A DNA stretch of 44,021 nucleotides from Oscillospiraceae bacterium (GCA_009777355.1 WRMA01000005.1:1-44021); one strand, 5' to 3'; numbered from the stretch's first letter, positions 29,695 to 39,331 are shown. The notes: generated by a model not told the origin, from the letters alone. A program made the numbers and translations.

Positions 29695-29850
29695 GAAAAA
29701 TATCCTGAGACAACAGGCGCGCATGCCGCGCATAATTTTGCCTGTCGAGGACAATAATTCTTAAATAATATTATAATATTTATAGTTTATTTTGTCGTTT
29801 TATTGTTTGTCTCTTACGGTTTTTTCGCCGAAAGGGATTTTTTTATTTTA
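29695..29850 (+). ncRNA. Candidate ribosomal protein L10 leader
   Basis: cctgagacaacaggcgcgc...gcctgtcgagg just after the promoter and upstream of rplJ; gagaca / tgtctc long-range complementarity. Confidence 0.6.
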
Positions 29851-29866
29851 TTAAAAATCAAGAAAA

Positions 29867-30039
29867 CATGAGTTACGCAGTTGATAAAGTTTGCCCAAAG
29901 CCCCCCTTGTTAAAGGGGGGTGTCACGAAGTGACGGGGGGATTCCGGACAACAGAAGTAATCCCCCCTGCGGCTTCGCCGCTTTCCCCCCTTTAACAAGG
30001 GGGGCGAAAATGGCAAATACGTCAAGCGCGTAACTCGTG
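29867..30039. repeat. MITE-like element inserted in the rplJ 5'UTR
   Basis: Perfect 20-nt inverted arms ccccccttgttaaagggggg (29901-29920) / cccccctttaacaagggggg (29985-30004); outer imperfect inverted repeats catgagttacgc / gcgtaactcgtg. Confidence 0.75.
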
Positions 30040-30075
30040 GAAAATAAAAAACGGATGAGAGGTGAATAAAGAAAA

Positions 30076-30612
30076 ATGCCGAGTGTAAAAGTGCTTGAGG
30101 AAAAAAAGCAAATGGTCGCCGACGTCGCCGGTAAGCTCAAAAAAGCGTCCGCCGGGGTTCTGGTCGATTATCAGGGCATAAACGTCGAGCAGGATACCAA
30201 AATGCGCAAAGAATTAAGGGAAGCGGGCGTGGATTACTTCGTGTTTAAGAACACCCTGTCGAGACTCGCGGTAAAAGACGCCGGATTCGACGGACTCCTG
30301 CCGGTTCTCGAAAAAGGCATGACCGCTATCGCGGTGAGCGAGAACGACCCGGTCGCGCCGGCTAAAATACTTGCGTCTTACGCGGACAAAATCGAGACGT
30401 TTAATATTAAGGCGGGTTTCGTCGACGGAATGGTTATAGACGTGGGCGGCGTAAGCCAGCTTGCGACCCTGCCGTCGAAAGAAGAGCTCGTCGCGAAAGT
30501 TCTGGGCAGTCTGCAAGCTCCGATTTACGGGCTTGTCAACGTACTCAACGGCAATTTGAGAGGTCTGGCTTGCGTTCTGCAGGCTATACATGACAAAAAA
30601 GCGGCTGAATAA
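30076..30612 (+). CDS. rplJ: 50S ribosomal protein L10
   Basis: VADVAGKLKKASAGVLVDYQGINVEQDTKMRKELREAGVDYFVFKNTLSRLA. Confidence 0.97.
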   Translation: MPSVKVLEEKKQMVADVAGKLKKASAGVLVDYQGINVEQDTKMRKELREAGVDYFVFKNTLSRLAVKDAGFDGLLPVLEKGMTAIAVSENDPVAPAKILASYADKIETFNIKAGFVDGMVIDVGGVSQLATLPSKEELVAKVLGSLQAPIYGLVNVLNGNLRGLACVLQAIHDKKAAE

Positions 30613-30677
30613 AAAAATTAAAAAATAATTAAAATTTAAAATTAAAATATTAAGAATATTATTGGAGGAAAATTAAA

Positions 30678-31061
30678 ATGGCGTCTGAAAAAACATTAAA
30701 ATTAATAGAAGAAATAAAAACCCTGACGGTTCTTGACCTTGCCGATTTGGTTAAAGCCCTCGAAGAAGAATTCGGAGTATCGGCGGCGGCTCCCGTAGCC
30801 GTGGCGGCGGCTCCCGCGGGCGCGGCGACTCCCGCAGCCGAAGAACAGACCGAGTTCGACGTTATTCTCACCGGAGCGGGCGAGAGTAAGCTCAACGTTA
30901 TAAAAGTCGTGCGCGAGGTGCTTACCCCTCTCGGACTGAAAGAAGCGAAAGAGCTCGTCGAAAGCGCGCCTAAAGCAATCAAAGAAGGCATAACGAAAGA
31001 AGAAGCGAACGAAATCAAAGACAAACTGGTCGCTGCGGGAGCGGCGGTCGAGATTAAATAA
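30678..31061 (+). CDS. rplL: 50S ribosomal protein L7/L12
   Basis: [24 protein letters not shown]... [46 protein letters not shown]. Confidence 0.98.
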   Translation: MASEKTLKLIEEIKTLTVLDLADLVKALEEEFGVSAAAPVAVAAAPAGAATPAAEEQTEFDVILTGAGESKLNVIKVVREVLTPLGLKEAKELVESAPKAIKEGITKEEANEIKDKLVAAGAAVEIK

Positions 31062-31149
31062 TTTGTCTGCAGAAACAAAACGCCATGCGATTTATATTTG
31101 CGCGGCGTTTTATTTTTTGTATTATAAGCGGGGGTAAAATAACGCGCCA

Positions 31150-31356
31150 TGTAGGGGCGGCCATTGGCCGTCCGTGTGAAAAACATTAGAAACTCCCCCA
31201 GTCGCCTGCGGGCGACAGCCCCCTCAAAGAGGGAGCCAGGGAAATTACGTCCGAAGCCTCCCTCAGCCGCGAAGCGGCGATTGAGGGGGGTGCTGCGAAG
31301 TGACGGGGGGAGCGGATTTACGTTGATTTTGCGGACGCGCAATGCGCGCCCCTACA
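31150..31356. repeat. Family A element interrupted by a nested family B element
   Basis: tgtaggggcggccattggccgtcc ... [ctcccccagtcgcc...gtgacggggggag, ~31192-31312] ... gcggacgcgcaatgcgcgcccctaca. Confidence 0.75.
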
Positions 31357-31412
31357 TTTATATAAAAATCAAGCTATTTTTGGTAAAATTCAGCTTTGTT
31401 TAATAAAACCTG

Positions 31413-31441
31413 TTGACAGGATTCTGCAAACGTGATATTAT
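31413..31441 (+). promoter_or_regulatory. Promoter TTGACA-N17-TATTAT upstream of the 57-aa ORF
   Basis: TTGACA 31413-31418; TATTAT 31436-31441. Confidence 0.7.
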
Positions 31442-31505
31442 ATTAATACAATAGTAAATAATATTTACTTAAAAATATTAAATTATATACGGGAGGATTT
31501 TATTT

Positions 31506-31679
31506 ATGTTAAAGAGTGTCCAAATTGTCAGAATAGGGGTGGCTGTTACCGCAATTTCGCTGATTATGGCTCATGTCGCGGGCTTTCCTCACGAACTTAC
31601 GTCGTTTTTGATGGGTATGGGCTGCAGTTTAAGTATAATCGGCGAAGGAAAACGTTTTGCAGAAATACGTTCAGTATAA
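31506..31679 (+). CDS. Small (57 aa) hydrophobic protein, not in the supplied ORF track
   Basis: RBS gggagg; MLKSVQIVRIGVAVTAISLIMAHVAGFPHELTSFLMGMGCSLSIIGEGKRFAEIRSV; strong promoter upstream. Confidence 0.65.
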   Translation: MLKSVQIVRIGVAVTAISLIMAHVAGFPHELTSFLMGMGCSLSIIGEGKRFAEIRSV

Positions 31680-31716
31680 GCAAATTATTAATTAAACAAA
31701 GGCGAGGTGTAAAATC

Positions 31717-32568
31717 ATGAAAAATAATAATAACAATAATTCAGTTAAACTTGCGGCGTATCTCAATTCTTATATCACGGCGGGGGTATTGTTCGGCATA
31801 ATATATATATTATCAATGATTTTGTTCGGTCTGGTTACGGAACAGGCTTCCGGCGTTATGCTTTATTTTATAAGCGGCGCGGCGTACATATCGGCTTTTA
31901 TAATTGCCGGAATAACGGCAGTCAGGTGCGCGAAAGCGAACAAAATCAAAAACCCCGATATTTTTACCTCTCCCCGCGACACGGCGTATTATTTTAAGCG
32001 CGTAGCTTTTATCGCCATTATGATTATCCTGATGAATCTTGCCGCTTCTCTTGTGGGAATGTTCGCGAACGCGATTTTAGCGTCGGTTTTTCTCAGAATC
32101 GAAAATATATTTTTCAGAGAATTTTTTATTAAACTTCCGGTGTTTATTTTATATATTATATTTGTCTATAAAATGCTTGTTCGCTATGGATTCATGGATT
32201 CGCAGCGAAAAATATTCAATAAAAATATAAAAACCCTCGCCTTTATTATTGCGCTTTTGGTTTTACTTCCCTCTCTTGTTTATGACAATTATTTCTACTC
32301 GCCGACTTTTTCAAACGAATCGCTGGCCGTCGTGAACGTCCAGACGATTTTAAGCCCTGCCGAAGGCTCTTATATTTTTGAATACGACGGCATGATAGAA
32401 AACGAAAACTTCGGCGTTTTAAATATAATATTAATCGGCTTATCCGTTTTGGCGACGTTTATAATCCAGATATTTATATTCAGGTTCGCATATAATAAAG
32501 GGAAGAAAATTTTTATAAAACAGCACATAAGAGAAGTCGGCGAATACGAAACGGACGAGAATATTTAA
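31717..32568 (+). CDS. Multi-pass membrane protein of unknown function
   Basis: 283 aa with several TM helices; RBS gaggtg. Confidence 0.65.
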   Translation: MKNNNNNNSVKLAAYLNSYITAGVLFGIIYILSMILFGLVTEQASGVMLYFISGAAYISAFIIAGITAVRCAKANKIKNPDIFTSPRDTAYYFKRVAFIAIMIILMNLAASLVGMFANAILASVFLRIENIFFREFFIKLPVFILYIIFVYKMLVRYGFMDSQRKIFNKNIKTLAFIIALLVLLPSLVYDNYFYSPTFSNESLAVVNVQTILSPAEGSYIFEYDGMIENENFGVLNIILIGLSVLATFIIQIFIFRFAYNKGKKIFIKQHIREVGEYETDENI

Positions 32569-32591
32569 TATCAGCGCGCAAACAAAACGAA

Positions 32592-32617
32592 TGTAGGGGC
32601 GATTACTAATCGCCCGT
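32592..32617. repeat. Short family A palindrome
   Basis: tgtaggggcgattactaatcgcccgt. Confidence 0.55.
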
Positions 32618-32649
32618 GAAAAACGACGAATATAAGGGTAAAATAAATT

Positions 32650-32895
32650 ATGATGATAATTATAAAATATATCGGCGGATTTATAAAAAATCTCGCGAAA
32701 GAATTTACGGATATTTATCTTGACGAGAAAAATATCAGGGAATCTTACGGCGACGAATACGCCGACAGGTTTTCCGTAATCAATCCGAAAACGGGCAGAC
32801 GAAAACTCTCGGCTTTGAAATTAGCCAAGAGAATCGTTATAGTTTTAATCGTTGCGTTCTGGGCGCTTATTATATACAGGATTGCGTCGGTTTGA
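32650..32895 (+). CDS. Small single-TM protein of unknown function
   Basis: 81 aa with C-terminal hydrophobic helix IVIVLIVAFWALIIY. Confidence 0.5.
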   Translation: MMIIIKYIGGFIKNLAKEFTDIYLDEKNIRESYGDEYADRFSVINPKTGRRKLSALKLAKRIVIVLIVAFWALIIYRIASV

Positions 32896-32904
32896 TTATA
32901 TAAT

Positions 32905-34206
32905 TTACGCCGTCAGGCTTTCTATATACGCCAGCTTTATGCATACGCACAGAGCGTCTACCGCAAGGGTCAGGTCGTCTATTGACGGGAACGTCGGCGC
33001 GATTCTTATATTGCTGTCGTCCGGGTCTTTTTTATAGGGATACGTCGAACCCGCGGGAGTCAGGGCGACGCCCAGTTCGGCCGCGAGAGCGATAGTTTTC
33101 TTCGCGCAGTTTTCGGGAACGAACAGGCTGATAAAATATCCGCCGTTGGGTTTATTCCACTTTGCGAGATTCGTTCCGCCCAGATTTTTTTCAAGACCAA
33201 TATTCACGGCTTCGAATTTCGGCTTTAATATTTCCCTGTGCTTTGCCATATGGGCTTTTATTCCCGCTTTGTCTTTTAAGAATACGGCATGGCGCAGCTG
33301 ATTTAATTTATCCGGGCCTATCGTCTGGATAAATACTTTCGAGCTTATGTATTTAATATTTTTTTCGCTTGCGACAAGCGCGCATATGCCGCCCCCCGCG
33401 AAAGTTATTTTTGAAGTCGATATAAACATATTGAGCATATCTTCTTTTTTGTTTTTCTTCAGTTCTGCTAAAATATCGAGAAGAGCGTCGCCTTCGTCCG
33501 TTAAATCGTGGACGAAATAAGCGTTGTCGTAATATATCCTGAAATCGTCGGCGGCGGGGGATAAATCCGCGAGTCTTTTAACGACTTCGTCCGAATAAGT
33601 AATACCGTCGGGATTCGAATATTTCGGCACGCACCATATGCCTTTTACTAACGGGTCGCCGTTCACTAATTTTTCTACTTCGTCCATATCCGGACCGTCA
33701 GAGTTTAATTTTATATTAATCATTTCTATGCCGTAATATTCGCATATAGAGAAATGCCTGTCATATCCTGGAACGGGGCATAAAAACTTCGGCTTTTGAT
33801 TATCCCCGAGTTTACTCCAGGGAGTCGAGCCTTCATAAACTCCGAGAAGCATAGAACGGACTATATTGTCGTGCATGATATTAAGCGACGAGTTTCCGAA
33901 AAGCATGATTTCGTTTACGCTCCCGGCTCCCGTCAAATCCCTGAACATTTCCCTCGCTTCAACTATTCCGGTAAGACCGCCGTAATTTCGGCAGTCGCCC
34001 GCGTCTTTTGAACTGTAATCGATTTCGCTTAAATCCATTTTAAGCATAGGATTCGACAAATCGAGCTGTTCTTTGCACGGAACTCCTCTGGTCATGTTCA
34101 GTTTAAGATTTTTCGCCTTGTATTCGCCGAAAACATTCGTTAATTTTTGTTTTTCCTCAAATAATTGATTTTGACTGAAATCAGAATAAATATTTTTTTG
34201 CGGCAT
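32905..34206 (-). CDS. PLP-dependent aminotransferase (fold type I; aspartate/alanine aminotransferase-like)
   Basis: NLKLNMTRGVPCKEQLDLSNPM; STSKITFAGGGICALVAS; RIAPTFPS. Confidence 0.88.
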   Translation of the reverse strand: MPQKNIYSDFSQNQLFEEKQKLTNVFGEYKAKNLKLNMTRGVPCKEQLDLSNPMLKMDLSEIDYSSKDAGDCRNYGGLTGIVEAREMFRDLTGAGSVNEIMLFGNSSLNIMHDNIVRSMLLGVYEGSTPWSKLGDNQKPKFLCPVPGYDRHFSICEYYGIEMINIKLNSDGPDMDEVEKLVNGDPLVKGIWCVPKYSNPDGITYSDEVVKRLADLSPAADDFRIYYDNAYFVHDLTDEGDALLDILAELKKNKKEDMLNMFISTSKITFAGGGICALVASEKNIKYISSKVFIQTIGPDKLNQLRHAVFLKDKAGIKAHMAKHREILKPKFEAVNIGLEKNLGGTNLAKWNKPNGGYFISLFVPENCAKKTIALAAELGVALTPAGSTYPYKKDPDDSNIRIAPTFPSIDDLTLAVDALCVCIKLAYIESLTA

Positions 34207-34257
34207 AATTTTTTCTCTCCTCTTTTTATTTTATATAAATTTATTTTTTTGCTGAAA

Positions 34258-35658
34258 TTAAAATCCGGCGTTTCCCGATGTTCTCGGGAAAGCGCAGACG
34301 TCGCGTATATTTGAAACCCCCGTAAGATACATGACGAGACGTTCGAAACCTATGCCGAATCCGGCGTGTTTTGTTCCTCCGTATTTACGCAGTTCGAGAT
34401 ACCATCTGTAATCTTCTTCTTTCAGGCCTTTATTTTTTATCGCATCGATAAGCCTGTCGTGTCTTTCTTCTCTCTGCGAACCTCCAATTAATTCGCCTAT
34501 ACCCGGAACGAGCAAATCGACCGACGCGACCGTTTTGTTAATTTTATCATCGTCGCCGTCGTTTTGACGCATATAAAACGCCTTGATTTCTTCGGGATAA
34601 TCCGTTACGAACACCGGACCGTTAAATATTTTATCAGTCAGATATTTTTCGTGCTCGGTCTGGATATCCATACCCCATTTTACGGGATATTCAAATTTGA
34701 CCCCTGAATTTACCGCTTCTTCGAGTATTCCGACCGCTTTGGTATAAGTTATTCTGGAAAATTTTTGATTTGCGGTTTTATTAAGACGCTCAAGAAGCGA
34801 ATTATCGATAAATTGATTTAAAAATTCAAGCTCTTCTTTGCAGTTCGTTAAAATATAGTCAGTTATAAAAACAAGACATTCTTCCATTAGGTTTATGTCG
34901 TCGTCCAAATCGGCGAACGCGATTTCAGGTTCAATCATCCAAAATTCCGCGGCGTGCTTCTGCGTGTTTGACTTTTCAGCCCTGAACGTCGGACCGAAAG
35001 TATAGACGTTCGCGAAAGCCATCGCGAAACATTCGGCGTTCGTCTGTCCCGAAACCGTCAGAAACGCTTCTTTGCCGAAGAAGTTTTCCCTCTCTTTTTT
35101 TGTCTCGCCGTCCGTTATAACCCGGAACATATTGCCCGCGCCCTCGCAGTCGGAAGTTGTGATTATGGGCGTGTGAACATAGATAAAATTTTTTTCGTTA
35201 AAAAATTTATGGACGGCGAACGACGCGAGCGACCTTATTCTGAAAATCGCGGAATATAAATTAGTCCTCGGACGGAGATGCGCGATTTCGCGCAGAAATT
35301 CGGGCGAGTGACGTTTTTTCTGTAGGGGATAATCGGGCGTCGACGTTCCCTCGATTTTTATTTCCGCGGCGTTTAACTCAAAAGGCTGTTTCGACTGCGG
35401 CGTTAAAATCAACTCGCCGGTTATGACAAAACCCGCGCCGATATTCTGCGAAGATATAAGAGAGTAGTCTCCGGGTATTTTCTGACTTTCAAAAACTACC
35501 TGAAGATTTTTGAAAAAACTCCCGTCGTTAAGCTCGACAAAGCCGACGGACGCTCCCGCGCGCAGCGAACGCGCCCAGCCCGCGACCGTTATGATTTCCC
35601 CGCCGAATTTTCCGGGAGATTTATATATATCTTTTATTTGCGTTCTGATTCCGGTCAT
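34258..35658 (-). CDS. asnS: Asparagine--tRNA ligase
   Basis: [72 protein letters not shown]. Confidence 0.95.
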   Translation of the reverse strand: MTGIRTQIKDIYKSPGKFGGEIITVAGWARSLRAGASVGFVELNDGSFFKNLQVVFESQKIPGDYSLISSQNIGAGFVITGELILTPQSKQPFELNAAEIKIEGTSTPDYPLQKKRHSPEFLREIAHLRPRTNLYSAIFRIRSLASFAVHKFFNEKNFIYVHTPIITTSDCEGAGNMFRVITDGETKKERENFFGKEAFLTVSGQTNAECFAMAFANVYTFGPTFRAEKSNTQKHAAEFWMIEPEIAFADLDDDINLMEECLVFITDYILTNCKEELEFLNQFIDNSLLERLNKTANQKFSRITYTKAVGILEEAVNSGVKFEYPVKWGMDIQTEHEKYLTDKIFNGPVFVTDYPEEIKAFYMRQNDGDDDKINKTVASVDLLVPGIGELIGGSQREERHDRLIDAIKNKGLKEEDYRWYLELRKYGGTKHAGFGIGFERLVMYLTGVSNIRDVCAFPRTSGNAGF

Positions 35659-35732
35659 TTTTATACCCCCTATGCGTTTTTTTTAATCGCTGTATTACAG
35701 CATATTATATATGCCGCCGTCAATTAAATTTA

Positions 35733-37127
35733 TCAAATTTTTCTGCCTTTAAGCAGCTGGTTTTTTACCCATTCTATCATTGGGTCGCCGCATTTTTTTA
35801 GTTCGTTATATAATTTTATTCTGAGTTCAGAAATTAATCCGGCCTTCGATTCGTCGTATATTATATTATCTAATTCGTGAGGGTCTGCGTTTAAATCGTA
35901 AAATTCGTCAATATCAGATAAATTCCAGACGTATTTATAATTATCGTCTGTTTTTATGCACCGGGAAGAATATAACCCGAACTGCTGGCCGTTATAGCTT
36001 GACACGGCGCAGTCTCTTTTATGATATTCGCCGCCGTTCGTCAAAGCTCCGGCGAGGCTCTCGCCGTGGAAAATCCCCTCGGGCTTATCTATGTTAAGCA
36101 AATCCAGAATTGTCGGGGCGAAATCGAGGCAGTTATGTACGTATCCGTCGAATATCCCGGGTTTGATTATCTCTTTGCAGCTGATTATAAACGGAACATG
36201 CGTTAAATCTTCATACATGACGTAATGCTTGTCGAGCATTTTATGGCTGCCGCATAAATCTCCGTGGTCGCACGTGTAGACTATAATAGTGTTTTCAAGC
36301 TGTCCGGTATCTTCGAGATTTTTTAAAATCCTGCCGATTGCGTCGTCGTACTGGCTTATACAGCCATAATATAACGCGACCGTTCTCGACCATTCTTCCC
36401 ACGTTCTGTCTTCAAGCTCCCAGTTTATGACCTGCTGTCTGTGCATATACGGCTTGTTCTTAAATTCGTCGCCGAAGCTTCCCCATATTTCTATCTCCTC
36501 GGGTTTATACATAGCGTCGAAAGGCGAAGAAGGCCGGCACGGGAGATGAGGCTCCGAAAAATCTATATTTATAAACCAGGGTTTATTTTGTTTTGCGAAA
36601 TTATTTATTATTTTATTTGCTTTTTTGGCTAAAATATGCGTATGCGAATCTTCGAGGGGGATTGGCGACGGGTCGCCGAAATATCCGTTTTCATATATAA
36701 TATCCGGGTATTTTTTATTTATCGCGGCGTTTATCTCGCCGTCTCCCAAATAAATATCAAAGCCGAACTTATCAGGCGCAAGAGACGCCGAAACGTTCCA
36801 TTTTCCGCAGAACGCCGTGTTATACCCGTTTTGTTTTAAGTGACGGGGATAAGCGTAATCTTCAGTTGAAAGTTCGCGGACCAGATGGGTGATGTGAAAA
36901 TTCCAGAGAGCTCCGAAGACCTCGGGGCGTCTGCCGGTTATGAGCGACTGCCTCGCGGGGGCGCACACGGGAATCGGCGTATAGGCGTTTTTGAACCATA
37001 CGCCGTTCTTCGCGATTCTGTCGATATTAGGGGTTTTCACGGGGCGTATCCCCGCAAAGCCTATGCAGTCGTATCTTTGCTGGTCGCACATTATAAAAAG
37101 CAGATTCTTGTCGTTTTGATTATTCAT
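35733..37127 (-). CDS. Sulfatase (arylsulfatase type)
   Basis: PVCAPARQSLITGRRP (C-x-A-x-R sulfatase signature); YTCDHGDLCGSHKMLDKHYVMYEDLTHVPFI. Confidence 0.92.
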   Translation of the reverse strand: MNNQNDKNLLFIMCDQQRYDCIGFAGIRPVKTPNIDRIAKNGVWFKNAYTPIPVCAPARQSLITGRRPEVFGALWNFHITHLVRELSTEDYAYPRHLKQNGYNTAFCGKWNVSASLAPDKFGFDIYLGDGEINAAINKKYPDIIYENGYFGDPSPIPLEDSHTHILAKKANKIINNFAKQNKPWFINIDFSEPHLPCRPSSPFDAMYKPEEIEIWGSFGDEFKNKPYMHRQQVINWELEDRTWEEWSRTVALYYGCISQYDDAIGRILKNLEDTGQLENTIIVYTCDHGDLCGSHKMLDKHYVMYEDLTHVPFIISCKEIIKPGIFDGYVHNCLDFAPTILDLLNIDKPEGIFHGESLAGALTNGGEYHKRDCAVSSYNGQQFGLYSSRCIKTDDNYKYVWNLSDIDEFYDLNADPHELDNIIYDESKAGLISELRIKLYNELKKCGDPMIEWVKNQLLKGRKI

Positions 37128-37168
37128 GATATTTTAATATTTTTGTTTATTAAATTAAAAATTGTGTG

Positions 37169-37199
37169 TGTAGGGCGCGGCATCTTGACGCGCCCTACA
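37169..37199. repeat. Short family A palindrome
   Basis: tgtagggcgcg gcatcttga cgcgccctaca, perfect 11-bp arms. Confidence 0.65.
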
Positions 37200-37203
37200 A
37201 TTT

Positions 37204-37620
37204 TTATACGACGCTTACCGCGCCGTAAGCGTATAGTTTTTCTTTGACGTATTCGTAATTGTCGTCCGCGACGTCGGCTTCGAGAGCCGAACGTCCGCCA
37301 AGGCTCGAACGGCTTGAATACGGGAAAGCGCGGGCGTGTCTGTCGGTAACGCCGTAAACTCCGTAAAGTCCGGGAGTCCAGTTCGAAATCATTCCGAAAC
37401 CTCCCAGACCGAAATATCCCATCTCCGGAAATCCCGCGAAATCACCGCCGCGGAGATATCCGTAATCCATATAGCCGTCGTAGCCGTCGCCGTAATCTCC
37501 CGCCGTTCCCTGCGTTATCTTTATATTTGAGCAGTATTTATTTATTTCGTCCATTGCCGAATTAGCTTCTTTTTCGGTCAGAAATTCGCTTCTTATTTTT
37601 TTCAATTTTTTCAACTCCAT
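37204..37620 (-). CDS. Small protein with Tyr/Gly-rich central region (possibly stress-protein-like ends)
   Basis: KIRSEFLTEKEANSAMDEI N-terminus, DYGDGYDGYMDYGYLRGGDF central segment, DNYEYVKEKLYAYGAVSVV C-terminus. Confidence 0.55.
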   Translation of the reverse strand: MELKKLKKIRSEFLTEKEANSAMDEINKYCSNIKITQGTAGDYGDGYDGYMDYGYLRGGDFAGFPEMGYFGLGGFGMISNWTPGLYGVYGVTDRHARAFPYSSRSSLGGRSALEADVADDNYEYVKEKLYAYGAVSVV

Positions 37621-37816
37621 TTTTTTATTTTTATTTTCAAAATCTTAATTATATTTATTTTCTGCAGAATACGCGAAAAAAATACTATAAATTTTAAATC
37701 TAAAATTAAAACGGAATTGATTCCGAAATCAAAATATTCAAAAAAGGCGGGGACGCTTATAATCGCCGCCCCCGCGGTTTTTAATTTTTAATTATTATAA
37801 TTAAATTATTTAAGAA

Positions 37817-38692
37817 TCAGTAATCAATTTTGAGCGCCGCTTTCTCGTTATCCGCAGTCGAAGGGAACACATACGCTACTATGCCGCCGATTTCAAATTC
37901 CTGAATCCCGTAGCCCATATAGAAATTGAAACCCATTACTGAAGACTGCGGCTCGTCGTTCACGACCCGTCCGGTGAATATTACTCTTTCCCATTCGTCT
38001 TCGGGAGGGGTTTGCTCTCTTGCGGGCTGCATGTCGCCTTCCGAAGCCCAGTTATCCGTGGGGGATTTTATCGCGAGATAATAAGTCGCGGGGTCGTCTG
38101 CCATATACTGTTCGGATTCCTCCGTTCTTCTGCCCTTTATCCAGAACACGCCCGCGACCAAATCGTCCTCTTCGGTTTCGAGATTACCCTTGAACGACGC
38201 GGAATAGCCGACCGCCCAAAAATCGTCGACGTCTCTCGAGGTAGAGATTTTATACGCGGCCGAGAACGGCACGCCGTCGCCGCTTACGTCGATTTCTTCA
38301 CGTTTCGTGGCGTTCGGCGAGAATCTTCTCATAAGCTCGGCTTCGTCTTCGCCGTTAAAGACCGCGACGCCGCCGGACAGTCCGTACCATTCGAGCTCCT
38401 GATATACCTGTTCCCAGTAGGACAGGCTGGGGTCTACTTCAAACGGTTCCGTCGGGGGTTCTGTAGGAGGAGGTTCGGTCGGGGGAGGCGGAGGAGTCGG
38501 TTCGGGGGTAGGCTCGGGGGTTGGTTCTTCGCCCGCGGACTCGCCGTTATTATTTACGTCGCCGGTTGCCGCGGAGCCGTCGTCGTTGTCCGCGGCTTCG
38601 CCGCACGCCGCGATAAACAGCGGCAGCGCCGCTAAAATGATAATTATAAGCAGCGCGGGCAGTTTAAATTTCAAAGATTTTGCGTTTTTCAT
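37817..38692 (-). CDS. Lipoprotein with Pro/Thr/Glu linker and a single beta-sandwich-like (CBM-type) domain
   Basis: Lipobox FIAACGEA; PTPEPTPEPTPPPPPTEPPPTEPPTEP linker; globular C-terminal domain. Confidence 0.55.
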   Translation of the reverse strand: MKNAKSLKFKLPALLIIIILAALPLFIAACGEAADNDDGSAATGDVNNNGESAGEEPTPEPTPEPTPPPPPTEPPPTEPPTEPFEVDPSLSYWEQVYQELEWYGLSGGVAVFNGEDEAELMRRFSPNATKREEIDVSGDGVPFSAAYKISTSRDVDDFWAVGYSASFKGNLETEEDDLVAGVFWIKGRRTEESEQYMADDPATYYLAIKSPTDNWASEGDMQPAREQTPPEDEWERVIFTGRVVNDEPQSSVMGFNFYMGYGIQEFEIGGIVAYVFPSTADNEKAALKIDY

Positions 38693-38992
38693 TTAAAATA
38701 TCTCCTTCTGTATAATAATTTAAAAATATAAATATAAATTTATATTAGATTCTATCACAAAATTTTTAAATTGTCAAATATTTTTTTGTAAACAATAAAA
38801 AATTATAAAAATCACAAAAATTATTTAAGAAGATAAAGAAATATTTACGGCCGCCGTTTCACGGCAACTATTTTGTTTTTTCTGCATATACTATAATTAT
38901 ACGCTATAAAATTATAATATGCGGCAGTCGGAAAAAACGTTAAAATATTTAAATTTATAAGCGCATTGCCGAATATAGGGGGAATTTTTTTC

Positions 38993-39196
38993 ATGTTACT
39001 TGAAACGGTCGCCGCGGTAATTATAAACTGCACTTATTTGTTTTTAAAAGTCTCGTCAAACGGGGAGTTTCCCTCGCCGTTGAGTTCGGCGAAAGAGAGG
39101 GAGCATTTTTTAAGATATAAAGACGGCGACATTGAATCAAGAAATATATTGATTGAGCGGAATTTAAGACTTGTCGCGCACATTGTTAAAGCATAG
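38993..39196 (+). pseudogene. sigK: 5' (N-terminal) fragment of pro-sigma-K, interrupted after LVAHIVK
   Basis: ATG at 38993 with RBS aggggg: MLLETVAAVIINCTYLFLKVSSNGEFPSPLSSAKEREHFLRYKDGDIESRNILIERNLRLVAHIVKA*; sigma-K-like sequence ending abruptly before region 2.2; followed by a large serine recombinase. Confidence 0.85.
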
Positions 39197-39331
39197 TGAT
39201 TAAAAAACATAGTTGAAAAATGGCGTAAAACCGCCGTTTTACACGGTTTGTATAGTTTTTTGAGGAATATTAAAACCCTTGTTTAAATAAGTATTTTACT
39301 AAATACTTTTAACTTTATAGGGGGCTAAAAT

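Noticed and set aside
31164-31403. 79-aa ORF in the rplL downstream region
   Set aside because: Consists of translated nested repeat sequence.
35659-35732. T-box or other tRNA-responsive leader upstream of asnS
   Set aside because: Only ~75 nt of leader-like sequence with no T-box motif or terminator structure.
38876-38960. Sigma-E-type promoter upstream of sigK (CATATACT-like -10)
   Set aside because: Match to the consensus is weak and spacing uncertain; not supported well enough to list.
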